From the NCBI GenBank assembly GCA_964019135.1, contig OZ025264.1, forward strand, positions 1,054,001 through 1,118,000: a DNA stretch of 64,000 bases, written 5' to 3'. This DNA is from Arenicola marina (Eukaryota > Annelida > Polychaeta > Arenicolidae). A program made the translations under genes and the position numbers. How positions within the stretch are numbered: position 1 is the first letter of the stretch; every line of letters starts with the position of its first letter. Shown here one piece after another: positions 56,901-64,000 of this stretch. The notes under the pieces are model-generated. The model worked only from the letters and a program-made list of their open reading frames with translations, was not told where the DNA came from and made no database searches.

Positions 56901-57520
56901 TTGGTGTTTTAGGCCACTATTGAGCACATCATGGTCCAACTGGGCCAACCGAGACAATGAAATGGGGTTAGATAAAACATGCCTCGGATGCAGATGCCAG
57001 TGGATGACCATGATCGTTACATCTGCAGAGTAACTGAGCCTGTTTACCAACTGAGCTACGGAGGCTCCACCTACTGAGTCCTATCGAAACAGTGAAAGAG
57101 CGATCGAAGCTTCAACGCCCATTTGTGCTTACACTTATCTCCACCTACCATATTTTTCAGGAATGTTTCCATTCGCTAAGCCAAGGGCGTGCGCCTTCCT
57201 AAATAGGTCGTGTGGGTACTACAAAGAGACAAAAACATTACTGTTACTACCATAAAATTGACTTGCGGCAGCATCTGATCGGTCAGGCCTAAATTACATT
57301 TAGCGAAATGTTTTCTTTCGATGATTCCGGTGCTACCTAGCTGTCACGCGGTCTACAAACCTCCCCTGTCCTGTTATGTGATGGATTAACCCACGATTCC
57401 TAGCTGTCGCACGTACACGTACCGCCCCTGTCCGGTCGAGCTCGGCTGCTACAGGGAGAATCTCCTCTCGTGCAAACTTCCGCGCCAAGTTCTGGATTTC
57501 TTTGTCCTCTGACGAGAGTT
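35841..57520 (-). CDS. ACADM: medium-chain acyl-CoA dehydrogenase-like gene, right copy
   Basis: Minus-strand partner of the left gene. Exons in transcript order are 57,423-57,520 (N-terminal), then A 49,675-49,775, B 48,809-48,889, C 48,254-48,493, D 47,377-47,448, E 46,883-46,951, F 46,174-46,269, G 43,361-43,537, H 36,345-36,416 and I 35,841-35,918. All lengths and phases A-I equal those of the left copy, all borders are GT-AG, and no stop interrupts them. The FAD-contact motif, the catalytic Glu in FEGTSQ and the C-terminal helices are kept. Outside exon A it differs from the left protein at about 16 of 294 positions. The exon expected between the N-terminal exon and exon A (PLIRRAWELGLMNTHIPE-like) was not found. 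Introns are stretched by repeats to over 20 kb in total. Confidence 0.88.
36345..36416 (-). CDS. ACADM: ACADM-like right, exon H
   Basis: 24 codons, [20 protein letters not shown] then KILQ. Ser replaces the Asn seen in the left copy and in mammals (NTEYP). GT-AG borders are intact. Confidence 0.9.
38480..40030. repeat. diverged tandem repeats rich in AGATCTAG
   Basis: Recurrent blocks share CAATTTTTGC (38,583, 38,891, 39,692), TTTAAAGCTT(G/T)GATCCA, and GGATCCTACAC(G/T)GG(A/C)GCCTGATGAACT-like strings (38,668, 39,459, 39,903). Three or four units of irregular length are old and interrupted. The many AGATCT words make it compositionally unlike its surroundings. Confidence 0.6.
38928..39325. 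mobile_element. small foldback element in the AGATCT repeats
   Basis: AAAGTTGCATGTGGAGTTG at the left edge is matched in inverse by CCAGCTCCACATGTAACTTT at the right edge, enclosing about 400 bp that interrupts the tandem repeats. No coding region is present. The class is unknown. Confidence 0.5.
40916..43343 (+). mobile_element. hairpin-ended 2.4-kb repeat, copy 1
   Basis: It starts TCAAGCATAGCTTGG, with GACGAAAATCG soon after. It ends in a perfect hairpin of TAAGACGAAAATC and GATTTTCGTCTTA followed by A. Inside are a tRNA-like stretch TTTGGCGTAGTGGATAAGGC at 41,289, two blocks with GTGACCTTGACCTTGGAAGC (41,830 and 42,550), and TGACCTTGACCTTTGACCTA at 42,902. Sub-terminal inverted repeats plus a 3' hairpin recall Helentron-type non-autonomous elements, but no proof of class exists. 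A second copy lies at 49,815-52,127. Confidence 0.7.
43361..43537 (-). CDS. ACADM: ACADM-like right, exon G
   Basis: 59 codons, [20 protein letters not shown] to AAADCVQ. Four residues differ from the left copy (ETDNGR for EADKGL, KGFA for KAFA). The acceptor TTCCACAG follows directly after the huge pyrimidine tract of the intron. Confidence 0.92.
43560..46160. repeat. 2.6-kb polypurine/polypyrimidine array in the F-G intron
   Basis: The + strand is almost pure purine: GAGGGAGGGGGTGGAGTGGG blocks of about 36 bp arranged in higher-order units marked by CTCGAGGGAGGGAGTAGGGG, which occurs about 18 times. On the gene's sense strand it is a CU tract. The long proline/serine and glycine/arginine open frames here are shadows of simple sequence. 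The left copy has only about 390 bp at this place. Confidence 0.95.
46174..46269 (-). CDS. ACADM: ACADM-like right, exon F
   Basis: 32 codons, [20 protein letters not shown] to GVSIAQ. It differs from the left copy by one residue. The donor is GTAAGC. Confidence 0.92.
46560..46860. repeat. AT-rich tandem repeat in intron, right
   Basis: About eight units around CATATTGTCATA(A/C)TC(C/T)AATTATCAC. This is the counterpart of 9,255-9,500 but longer. It is the expansion of a shared ancestral array. Confidence 0.8.
46883..46951 (-). CDS. ACADM: ACADM-like right, exon E
   Basis: 23 codons, [20 protein letters not shown] then RPA. The left copy ends RPG. GT-AG borders are intact. Confidence 0.9.
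47325..47376 (-). repeat. donor-derived 46-bp repeat after exon D, right
   Basis: CTCTACCTC (sense GAGGTAGAG) occurs at 47,371 and again at 47,325. So the donor of exon D is duplicated once downstream here, against twice in the left copy. Confidence 0.8.
47377..47448 (-). CDS. ACADM: ACADM-like right, exon D
   Basis: 24 codons, [20 protein letters not shown] then PKE. The left copy has Met for the second Ile. Confidence 0.92.
47755..48253 (-). repeat. tandem array of the exon C splice donor, right
   Basis: About nine good units of 51-52 bp and about two decayed ones lie just 3' of exon C in transcript sense. Most carry the donor context AGGAAG|GTAGGTCACGTGACG. The composite palindrome GTCACGTGACGTCA is perfect in six of the nine good units. 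Units nearest the exon are the most alike, so growth was from the exon edge outward. Confidence 0.93.
48254..48493 (-). CDS. ACADM: ACADM-like right, exon C
   Basis: 80 codons with [14 protein letters not shown] and [11 protein letters not shown]. Four residues differ from the left copy. Its last 14 bases are the seed of the adjoining tandem array. Confidence 0.93.
48809..48889 (-). CDS. ACADM: ACADM-like right, exon B
   Basis: 27 codons, [20 protein letters not shown] then VEEPLYC. It has three differences from the left copy. Confidence 0.9.
49020..49400. repeat. GC-rich intronic repeat shared by both arms
   Basis: Counterpart of 7,005-7,330. It contains two imperfect copies of GCACACCGCATGAACACGC followed by GGCGGTTCTACCGTAG. 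It probably predates the duplication. The glycine- and arginine-rich frames here are not supported as genes. Confidence 0.5.
49675..49775 (-). CDS. ACADM: ACADM-like right, exon A
   Basis: 101 bp with [20 protein letters not shown] then [18 protein letters not shown] borders. It corresponds to [20 protein letters not shown] in mammals. It differs strongly from the left exon A (13 of 33). Confidence 0.8.
49815..52127 (+). mobile_element. hairpin-ended 2.3-kb repeat, copy 2
   Basis: Starts TCAAGCATAGCTTGAG and ends in the hairpin TAAGACGAAAATT / CATTTTCGTCTTA followed by A. It has the tRNA-like GGCGTAGTGGATAAGGC at 50,574 with a B-box-like GGTTGGGTGTTCAAACCC at 50,612, and TGACCTTGACCTTTGACCTA near 51,956. 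It is interrupted by a SINE at 51,214-51,402. It lies upstream of exon A and has no left-arm partner. Confidence 0.7.
51214..51402 (-). mobile_element. tRNA-derived SINE with (ATTCC)n tail
   Basis: The minus strand begins GGGGGCCTCCCTGGTGTAGT, has the A box TGGTGTAGTGGTTAGCGCAC and the B box GGGTTCGAATCC, and ends with repeats of ATTCC. Exact 12-bp target duplications TTACAAGAAAAT flank it (51,202-51,213 and 51,403-51,414). It is intact and fairly recent. Confidence 0.92.
52200..52820 (-). mobile_element. dispersed DNA repeat X, right copy 1
   Basis: The reverse complement matches 18,700-19,300, including TGACTGTCAGTGTCAGGCGA, CGTATGACGTAATAATCATC and AACGCTTCCAA. It ends at ATTAGTGCACCAAGATAGGT. 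No coding frame. Further GC-rich sequence to 52,960 may belong to it. Confidence 0.7.
53418..53570. mobile_element. MITE of the GGCGGATCC-ended family, copy 1
   Basis: Starts CAGAGGCGGATCCAAGG and ends CCTAGATCCGCCCAG. It contains a C run and no coding. Ends are diverged. Confidence 0.6.
53739..53919. mobile_element. MITE of the GGCGGATCC-ended family, copy 2
   Basis: 181 bp from CAGGGGCGGATCCAG to CATGGATCCGCCCCTG, a near-perfect terminal inverted repeat, with a GCCTA duplication on both sides (53,734-53,738 and 53,920-53,924). Long G and C runs lie inside. Other relics of the family are at about 58,730 and 58,845-58,905. Confidence 0.8.
54530..55480 (-). mobile_element. dispersed DNA repeat X, right copy 2, interrupted
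   Basis: Bases 55,199-55,460 are the reverse complement of the unit at 19,300-19,500 (for example GCAGCACGTACAGGCCGTTG and GTCTCGATAAGATCCCG). The rest of the copy resumes before 54,611, and the 582-bp element listed next lies in between. Confidence 0.6.
54614..55195. mobile_element. 582-bp transposon, PIF/Harbinger-like ends
   Basis: Ends are GGGCGTATTTGATTATGC and GCATAATCAAATACGCCC, perfect inverse copies of 18 bp. A 3-bp duplication AAG lies on both sides, as in PIF/Harbinger elements. It is inserted in dispersed repeat X. An ATG at about 54,763 opens [20 protein letters not shown] before a GTAAGC donor-like site, which could be the relic of a first exon. Confidence 0.65.
56259..56420 (+). 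mobile_element. tRNA-derived SINE, diverged
   Basis: CATAGCTCCCTAGTTAGTAAGCAGG resembles an A box region and GAGGGTACGAACCCT a B box region. The tail GCACCAACATTTCGTT recalls the other SINEs. It lies in a right-arm stretch absent from the left arm. Confidence 0.55.
56893..57070 (-). mobile_element. tRNA-derived SINE, diverged
   Basis: The minus strand starts near GGAGCCTCCGTAGCTCAGTTG (A box) and ends ACACCAACGTTTCATTG, like the SINE at 51,214. The B box is degraded. It marks the point where arm homology ends. Confidence 0.65.
57071..57422. other. intron sequence, nothing recognised
   Basis: No exon fits here. The last 60 bases start the segment that is repeated at 57,890-57,955. Confidence 0.45.
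57423..57520 (-). CDS. ACADM: ACADM-like right, N-terminal exon
   Basis: 98 bp between CTCCGCAG and GTACGT: two bases of a split codon, then [20 protein letters not shown] and [12 protein letters not shown]. This is the [20 protein letters not shown] and IIPVAAEYDKTGE segment of mammalian ACADM, the start of the N-terminal helical domain. The matching left exon would lie just outside the window. Confidence 0.88.
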
Positions 57521-57889
57521 CTGCGGAGAGAAGTGGTAAGTTACAAATTACCGGTGCATCCAGGAAATATAACTTATCAGCAACGCGATAAGTGTATTCA
57601 TGCTGCGGTCGAACAATCTTAGGTTACAGCCATTTGTTATTTCCTTTAGTAATTATATATAAATGATCACTGTTGTAATTCAGGCGAAGCAGCTGCTATT
57701 CAGATATTTACGGTATTATATGCACCCTGCACGTGTGTTTGTTTACATCCGGTGCACTGGTGAAGTCGATTCTAAGGCTGCGTCCCGGTTGCTAATTTCC
57801 GGTCATTTCGGGGGTCAAGCCGTGGTCCCGAGAGAATCCCTGACCAGCGGCAGCAACCCAGCAGCATCGGCAATCGAAGTCAAGTGGTT

Positions 57890-58045
57890 CACGAACCTCC
57901 CCTGTTCTGTTATCTGATGGATTAACCCACGATTCCTAGCTGTCTCGTGGTACACGCCCCTGTCCGGTCTAGCGCGGCTGCTACAGGGAGAATCTCCTCT
58001 CGTGCAAACTTCCGCGCCAAGTTCTGGATGTCCTTGTCCTCTTTC
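57890..58045 (-). pseudogene. duplicated, unusable ACADM N-terminal exon
   Basis: A direct repeat of about 57,355-57,512 with flanks. The exon-like part reads [20 protein letters not shown] then VAAALDRTGA. The acceptor is lost (TAAGTGAAAGAGG replaces the CCGCAG end) and the donor GTACGT is altered. It is therefore a fossil of tandem exon duplication. If it were spliced in, it would repeat a helix. Confidence 0.75.
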
Positions 58046-58260
58046 ACTTACACAGTCGGGCGTAATGTTAGGTCTACGTAAGGGTACGTAATGTGACGTT
58101 CGACTGTTCCCCCCCCCTATTGAGGGTCGGTATAACCATTACGTAAGGTTAACTTTGCATTATCTTATGTCATCTTGCGTAATAATACGTAAGATCAGGC
58201 ATACACAGTCTGGCGTCATCTTACGTAAGGGTACGTAATGTGACGTTGGACGGTGTAGCC
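58046..58260. repeat. short direct repeat with TACGTAA words
   Basis: TACGTAAGGGTACGTAATGT occurs at about 58,076 and 58,220, with surrounding ACACAGTC(G/T)GGCGT also shared. A local duplication, not coding. Confidence 0.6.
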
Positions 58261-59139
58261 CTTAACGGTCTTTTAACCATTTAAGGTTATACTTATTTAA
58301 TGTCATATTGCTGGCTATAGCTGTTCCGATATGGATGTGTATATGTGTTTCGTCATTTAGAAGTAAATGGCCTTTCACCGCCAACACGGCGTTACTTTCT
58401 TCCCAGCAACGAGCTTCGCGAAGGCTGGATGATAGACAGACCGACTGGTAAAAAATATATTCTGTTTAAGGTTTCCACGGTGCCAAACAAGTGTTCTCAG
58501 GTTAGAAGAAATTTAATCTTATATCAAGAAATTAAATCTTAGTTTGAGAAAAATGTTAGGCCCTATAACATTTTTCTTACGTCAAGAAAATCTTTCTTAA
58601 ACTTGAATTTTCTTGCCGAAGTTTCTTTGATTAAAAAAATTGGTATTGCATTTTTAAATGAAGAAAAAATCCAAGATTGTAGAACCAAGAACATCTCTTG
58701 TATTAAGTATATATTATTTAGTTTAGCAAGTGTGCAGATCCAGGGGAAGGGGGATTAGTGGGGTGGCAACCCACCCCTTGGAAACATGAGCATATACTGT
58801 AAATTTTAAAGTATATGCTAAAGTTTCCGAAGAAATATATTTGTAGTGGCGGATCCAAGGGGCGCGGAGGGGGGGGGGGGTGGGGGGGGGGTGGGAGCAT
58901 GTTAAGAACGGTTAAACTGAAATTTGCCGGTGTACATCTGTTGAATGGCTGATGTTTGTGGTCAAAGGAGTTTTATGATGTGCAAGATTACTTTGAATAT
59001 GATAGGAAAAATAGATTGGCACATAAAGGAAAGTATGATTCAATTGGTTGGGTCCCTGGGTTCTGCAGCCTGTCCGTAAATTTCCGAGCGCTCACTCCAA
59101 TTTTAGCGAAAATATCGGCCAAAAACAGTGTGAACGGCA
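58261..59139. other. repeat relics, no gene
   Basis: TTTCTTAA/TTAAGAAA-rich sequence at 58,500-58,680 pairs with similar sequence at 59,640-59,890, suggesting one AT-rich foldback element split by later insertions. GGCGGATCC-type MITE relics and long G runs lie at 58,845-58,905. Confidence 0.45.
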
Positions 59140-59324
59140 TTAATGAATTTGACTATAGAATATGTAAGCACTATTATTGTACGCGTCCACGTTATCATAA
59201 TAGCTACAGTTGATTCCCTGCTAATGTCTAAGGAATTTAACATTGATACCGTTGTGCCCCTGTGCCCCAGTAAATTACGATCCCCAGAGAAGCTGGCTTG
59301 CTCGGGGGCCGGCACTTGCGCCAA
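59140..59324. mobile_element. solo end of the MULE-like transposon
   Basis: Matches 34,790-34,951: GTAAGCACTATTATTGTACG, TTTAACATTG, CCGTTGTGCCCCT, and ends GGCACTTGCGCCAA. The partner end was not found nearby. More diverged than the nested copy. Confidence 0.7.
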
Positions 59325-60579
59325 GGACCAGCTCCAAACGACCACCATGCGCAATGTCCCTGGTGGTGGTTTTGATGTCAGAGCTAGGACCAGCCACGAC
59401 TCATTTGAGTCGCATTTTGTGGCTAGATCAAAATGATCACGGCAAATTCGCGGAAAATATGGGCCGAAACGGCATTTATGACATTGACTTTACACATAAA
59501 AACAGGTCAAGACTTATAAATATATCTACCTTTTTATATTGTCAAACCTAGTCTATACACCCGTTTCCAGATATATAGCCTATCTAGACTGAACGAATGC
59601 TTGTACTGGGCTATGCTTGGTCTGATAGGCCTAGACTATTAGATTTTCTTGATTTCAGAAAATATAGTTTCTTCTTTCTCATCTTACTTTTGAAGGGATT
59701 TCTTTTTTTAAGAAACTTTCTTAAGGGATTTTCTTTTTTAAAGAAACTTTCTTATCAAAGAAAATAGTTTCTGTGCAATTTCTTGGCCACAGGAAAATAT
59801 TTTCTGATTGTCTCAAGCTTAGTTGTGTCACTCCCTAGAAAAAAGAGTTCTTGTTTTAAGAAACAAATTTTCTTACTTACGCCACCCTTATCTATCGAGC
59901 ATAATTGTTCGATTATTTAAATATTTCAACGGCTTACATATTATTGGGAGGGTCGATAAATGTGAAACAATGTTCAATTTAGTTTTGAAGGTGGCGACGC
60001 GAAAGGACAATTCTGACCAATCAATATCGCTTTGGATTAATCCGAGCACTTACCAAAGTTTAAGCCAGCAGAGGGCGCGCCATCAGCGATTGTTGATCTG
60101 TGTCTGATTGGTCCCCGGCTGACCAATCGGCTGCAGCCACGCAGGTACTACACAAACACATAACATATTACTATTATGCATAAAGATAGCAGACTATAAT
60201 ATATAATATACTACATAATATAGATAGTAGATAGCAGTGTACTCTTATTAGGGAATAGAAATCGATGTCACAAAGGACATCAGAGTCAGAAGGAAGTCTG
60301 TCACACGGTTGCATGATGACACGCCCCAGTAGATGGACCGCAACGGCTTTCCGCACTGTGTGAACGGAGCCAAGGGGAAGCCAGGGTGCGCGGGGGGGGG
60401 GGGGGGGGCAAGGGGAAGCCAAGCCAAGGAGGAGCAAAGGGTGGAGGTGGGGGAAGTCGAATAGGGTTCGGATCACGATCTATACGTCACTATGACGACG
60501 GAGGCCCGAAGGCCAAACAGAGTTATGTAAAGGTATAAAGTACTTCCAGTGTCTAAGCCATGCAACCAGAGTGAGGGTG
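59325..60579. other. no gene seen
   Basis: AT-rich foldback-like repeats lie up to about 59,890, then unremarkable sequence with a G run at about 60,390-60,410. No domain-bearing frame. Confidence 0.45.
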
Positions 60580-61275
60580 GCGCTGTGGGACAGCGGTGTC
60601 GGGTGTGAATCGGCCGGAGGGTGGCGCTGTAGGACAGCGGTGTCGGGTGTGAATCGGCCGGAGGGTGGCGCTGTGGGACAGCGGTGTCGGGTGTGAATCG
60701 GCCGGAGGGTGGCGCTGTGGGACAGCGGTGTCGGGTGTGACTCGGCCGGAGGGTGGCGCTGTGGGACGGCGGTGTCGGGTGCGACTCGGCCGGAGGGTGG
60801 CGCTGTGGGACAGCGGTGTCGGGTGTGACTCGGCCGGAGGGTGGCGCTGTGGGACAGCGGGGCCGGGTGTGACTCGGCCGGAGGGTGGCGCTGTAGGACA
60901 GCGGTGTCGGGTGTCACTCGGTCGAAGGGTGGCGCTGTGGGACAGCGGTGTCGGGTGTGACTCGGCTGGAGGATGGCGCTGTGGGACAGCGGTGTCGGGT
61001 GTCACTCTGCCGGAGGGTGGCGCAGTGGGACAGCGGTGTCGGGTGTGACTCGGCCAGAGGGTGGCGCTGTGGGACAGCAGTGTCGGGTATGACTCGGCCG
61101 GAAGGTGGCGCTGTGGACAGCGGTGTCGGTTGTGACTCGGCCAGAGGGTGGCGCTGTAGGACAGCGGTGTCGGGTGTGAATCGGCCGGAGGGTGGCGCTG
61201 TAGGACAGCAGTGTCGGGTATGATTCGGCCGGAGGGTGGCGCTGTGGGACAGCGGTGTCGGGTGTGACTCGGCCG
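60580..61275. repeat. 44-bp minisatellite, about 16 copies
   Basis: The unit runs GTGGCGCTGTGGGACAGCGG, TGTCGGGTGTGACTCGGCCG, GAGG. Copies differ at one to three positions, with one variant of 43 bp. Each unit carries GAGGGTGGCGCTG, which resembles the core of a CTCF site. The long frames rich in HPTPLSHSATL are shadows that jump frame each unit. Confidence 0.95.
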
Positions 61276-61498
61276 GTACAACTAGGTAGGCCGAAGTCAT
61301 GGCGCCGAAACCAACGAGAGCCGAACTCAACGTAATTCTTTGATAGAGTTTACGTTGGAGATTCTTCAAGAAAAGGGTAATGTAAACCTTCGACACGTTG
61401 AGAATAAACAAACGCGCTCAGTGTCAAGCCACTGAAGTCAAGAGTAGGTAGACCCGTGTCAAGTTAGGGTCAAGTTATGTACGTCGATCGTAACTTAC

Positions 61499-61541
61499 GT
61501 TTCTCCAAAAGCTGTATGAGCAGTTCTAAGCGTCACTGTGA
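61499..61541 (-). CDS. tentative second exon of the right ACADM-like gene
   Basis: 43 bp between AATCAG and GTAAGT on the minus strand. Joined in phase to the candidate first exon it reads FTVTLRTAHTAFGE, Arg-containing and free of acidic residues until the end, as expected of a mitochondrial leader. Its end phase does not fit the N-terminal exon at 57,520, so another small exon would be needed. The polypyrimidine tract is weak. Confidence 0.25.
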
Positions 61542-61643
61542 CTGATTGTTCACCGTCCAGCATGGCAGCCAATATTTCCTTTTATTGTATGCAAGTTTTT
61601 AGATATTCCACAATGAATCGATTTTACTTTTGACATACCTTAC

Positions 61644-61656
61644 ACAACGAAGCCAT
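61644..61656 (-). CDS. tentative first exon of the right ACADM-like gene
   Basis: ATGGCTTCGTTGT in AAGATGG context, followed by GTAAGG. It gives MASL plus a split codon. A longer version uses GTATGT and gives MASLCK. Mammalian ACADM also has a very short first coding exon. Position upstream of all other exons supports it; nothing else does. Confidence 0.28.
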
Positions 61657-62091
61657 CTTTGCCAACTTGACTGCTGTATCAAATCCAAACGTGTATAGGT
61701 CTACAGTGCTTGACGAACAACTGTGAATATTGCCACTGACTGCGTTCGCGTCAAGTCTTCACGCGCGTCCTTGACACTAAATGACGAGTGAATAAAAAAA
61801 AGTATAATAGCCAGCGCCATCTATCAATTGAGTTGGCTTTGAAGCTCCGCCTCCTCGGTATATGTTGAAGCAAGTTGACTCTGGCTCAAGTGGCGGACAA
61901 GAGGATGATTGGACGGGAGGAGGCCGCGGAGCCCCCTGTCCCCGGGGGTCGGGGTGACTGGGGGGGGGGGGGGGGTACTTAATACATTGCTGCTCGGAAA
62001 GGGTATTTTGTCCGTTGACCCGCTTTATGTCGCAGTTCCATGCCGATCTCTTCGGTCCATTATTTTTTCCTATATATCCTATAGACCGTTC
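61657..62091. other. possible 5' region, no gene seen
   Basis: If the first exon above is right, the promoter of the right gene lies here. No TATA box is evident. A G run lies at about 61,960-61,975. Confidence 0.35.
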
Positions 62092-62366
62092 TGTTGTAGC
62101 CTGGCCCGGATACGTGTCAATGAGACGAGCGAGATATCAGGTAGATTCCATTGAGGTTTTATTTCACCTTGTTACATTCGTACATCACGACTGCCAAGTA
62201 CCGATGTTAAGAGACGACTGGCATGTGACGACTGCCCGTCGCACACAGTGACCGCGAGTGTACAGTTCCGAAAATATGGCCACTGCTCAAACTACTACTC
62301 ATAGCACGGTGCTCATTGTGGTTCTACCTAATGGTTAACACTGGGTCGGGATCCAAATCTATGACA
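62092..62366 (-). repeat. probable 3' LTR of the right-edge element
   Basis: About 275 bp. The inner end TGTCATAG is well defined by the purine tract. The outer end at TACAACA is chosen from the TG...CA rule only. Confidence 0.5.
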
Positions 62367-64000
62367 TCCCCCTTCTTGTAAAAAAAAGTTATACACTTTA
62401 GTCAACAGCTTTGAAGTTAACTAGCATTAATGCAGGACTCGGAGTATGACACAAATTAAGCGGTATGAGTCTGTGTTCGATGATATATCCTGTCAATAAT
62501 GGCAAACTATATATATATATCCAATATTCAAAATAATTTCAACATTAGAGTCAATGAGTCACTTGGATATATTATGTCCATAACGGTTGGTTGGGCGCAC
62601 AACTCGACCAGAGCGAGTTTGGTAGGTCGGTGTCTCCGTACTGTCAGACGTCTCAGGTAGCTTGAACGTGACAGTCTTCCTGGGGCTGACTGGTGGTGTC
62701 TCTGTTGTTGACGATGTAGATGGGATGTCGGTGACTGACGTAGGTTTCAACGCTTGTTCTGCAGCTTGTAGTGGTAAGGCGTCGTCTGTGTTGGGAATAT
62801 CCATAAGGTGACGACGGTTGCGACGATATCGTCCTCCGTTGGGGGTCTCAACGACGTACGATCTGGGTTCGTCGGAGTTTCCAACGACACGTGCTGGGAC
62901 GCAGCCTCCGGATGGGTCCTGCAGACGGACTTGCTGACCAGAAAGTAGGGTTGTCAAGGGTTGCGCATGTTCATCATATTTCGCTTTCTGAACTGCTTGG
63001 CGTTGAACCATGCGTTGTCTCACGTCGTCCTGAAACGAAGCGCGAATCCTCACGGGCAAGTTGGTTCGGATTCGCCGTCCCAGTAGGAGTTCCGCTGGGG
63101 ATGGGATGGTGTCGTCGACTGGTGTTGAACGTAGACACAGCAAACCTAGGTATGGATCATCTCGAGATCTGTAGCTCTTCTCTAAGGAACGGTTAACTGA
63201 GCGAACAGCTCGTTCCGCCATTCCGTTTGACTGCGCATACCCGGGTGAGCTAGTAACGTGGTCAATCATCCATTCTTTTGCGAATTGTTCATATGGTGCA
63301 CCAGCGAACTGTGGTCCATTATCTGAGATTATCTTTACGGGGACCCCATGTTCAGAGAAGATCTGTTTCGAGAGCTTGACTATTTGACTGCTTGTGGCGG
63401 ATCCCGAAATTCTGCGTACAAAAGGAAACTTGCTGAAATAGTCCACTATCAGTAAATATTCAGATCCATTCCAGTGGAACAAGTCTGTACCGACGACCTG
63501 CCATGGACGGGTAGGGATTTCATGTGACAAGAGGGGTTCCCTTTTTTGTCGTGGCTGGAGTTCTTGGCACACTCCACACCTGGACACAACGTTCACAATG
63601 TCCTTATTGATGCAAGGCCAATAAACACAAGTCTTTGCTCGTAGCTTGGTTTTCGTCTCGCCCAAGTGTCCTTCGTGTAATCGTCGAAGAACATCGGATC
63701 GTAGGGATTCTGGTATCACAACTCTGTCCCCCATCATCACCATGCCATCCTCGATGCTCAGCTGGTCTCGTATTGACCAGTATGGTCGCAATGAGGACGA
63801 TAATTCTTTCATCCGTTCCGGCCATCCAGCAATGATGATGTCACATAACCCACATAAGATGTGATCCTTGGCGGTTTCGCGCTGAAGTTCCTCGATCTTG
63901 TTATGACTGAACTGGACCAAGTCGACACGTATGTCCAGTTGGATCTGATGACGGTCTACCCCGGGAAGACGTGATAAGGCATCAGGTAAAATCATTTCGT
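62092..64000 (-). mobile_element. Ty3/gypsy element, 3' part, leaves window
   Basis: On the minus strand the end of pol (about 63,995 down to 62,559) shows an RNase H tail (DALSRLPG), an HHCC-type zinc finger of integrase (H-x-GH and C-GVCQ), the catalytic core with SDNGPQF, and a C-terminal SH3-like region. A purine tract AAGAAGGGGGA precedes the probable 3' LTR at 62,092-62,366 (TGTCATAG to CTACAACA, AATAAA inside). The visible part looks open throughout. Age cannot be judged without the other LTR. Confidence 0.88.

Noticed and set aside
60480-61411. Frames rich in HPTPLSHSATL
   Set aside because: Products of the 44-bp minisatellite, whose period is not a multiple of three, so the peptide register shifts every unit.

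Overview
This window is eukaryotic, from an animal. It holds a spliced fatty-acid oxidation gene with GT-AG introns, Ty3/gypsy retrotransposons, a LINE, several tRNA-derived SINEs, foldback DNA transposons and many minisatellites. The mixture fits a marine invertebrate (a lophotrochozoan or amphioxus type of genome), but I cannot fix the species from sequence alone. There is no prokaryotic operon, no rRNA gene, no convincing free tRNA gene and no CRISPR array.

The layout is a large, interrupted inverted repeat. The left arm (about 44-16,740, + strand) and the right arm (about 29,690-56,884, - strand) each carry a copy of a medium-chain acyl-CoA dehydrogenase (ACADM-like) gene. The two genes face each other tail to tail. 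Nine matching exons (here called A to I) of identical lengths and phases are readable in both copies: 6,253-16,168 on + and 49,775-35,841 on -. One further N-terminal exon of the right copy lies at 57,423-57,520, with a damaged duplicate at about 57,956-58,042. A tentative first exon pair lies near 61,500-61,656. The exon that should lie between the N-terminal exon and exon A was not found.

The arms differ mainly by private insertions and tandem arrays. Left only: a 12-bp minisatellite, a 3.7-kb satellite made from a SINE tail plus a transposon end, and a young Ty3/gypsy element in the E-F intron whose empty site is visible in the right arm. Right only: a Ty3/gypsy element with a second transposon nested in it, about 4.1 kb of AT-rich sequence with diverged tandem repeats, two 2.3-2.4-kb hairpin-ended repeats, and a 2.6-kb polypurine/polypyrimidine array in the F-G intron. 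Arrays grown from the splice donors of exons C and D occur in both arms.

The central spacer (about 16,740-29,690) is not shared. It holds a broken THAP-domain gene, copies of a dispersed DNA repeat, an unrecognised repeat-containing coding locus with a SUMO-interaction-like motif and a large inverted repeat, an intronless gene with two tandem PC4/Sub1-type domains between about 190-bp direct repeats, and a 5'-truncated LINE. Beyond the right arm are a 44-bp minisatellite and the 3' part of a third Ty3/gypsy element running off the window edge. The strongest candidates for something undescribed are the PC4-PC4 locus with its neighbours and the splice-donor arrays carrying composite E-box/CRE palindromes.
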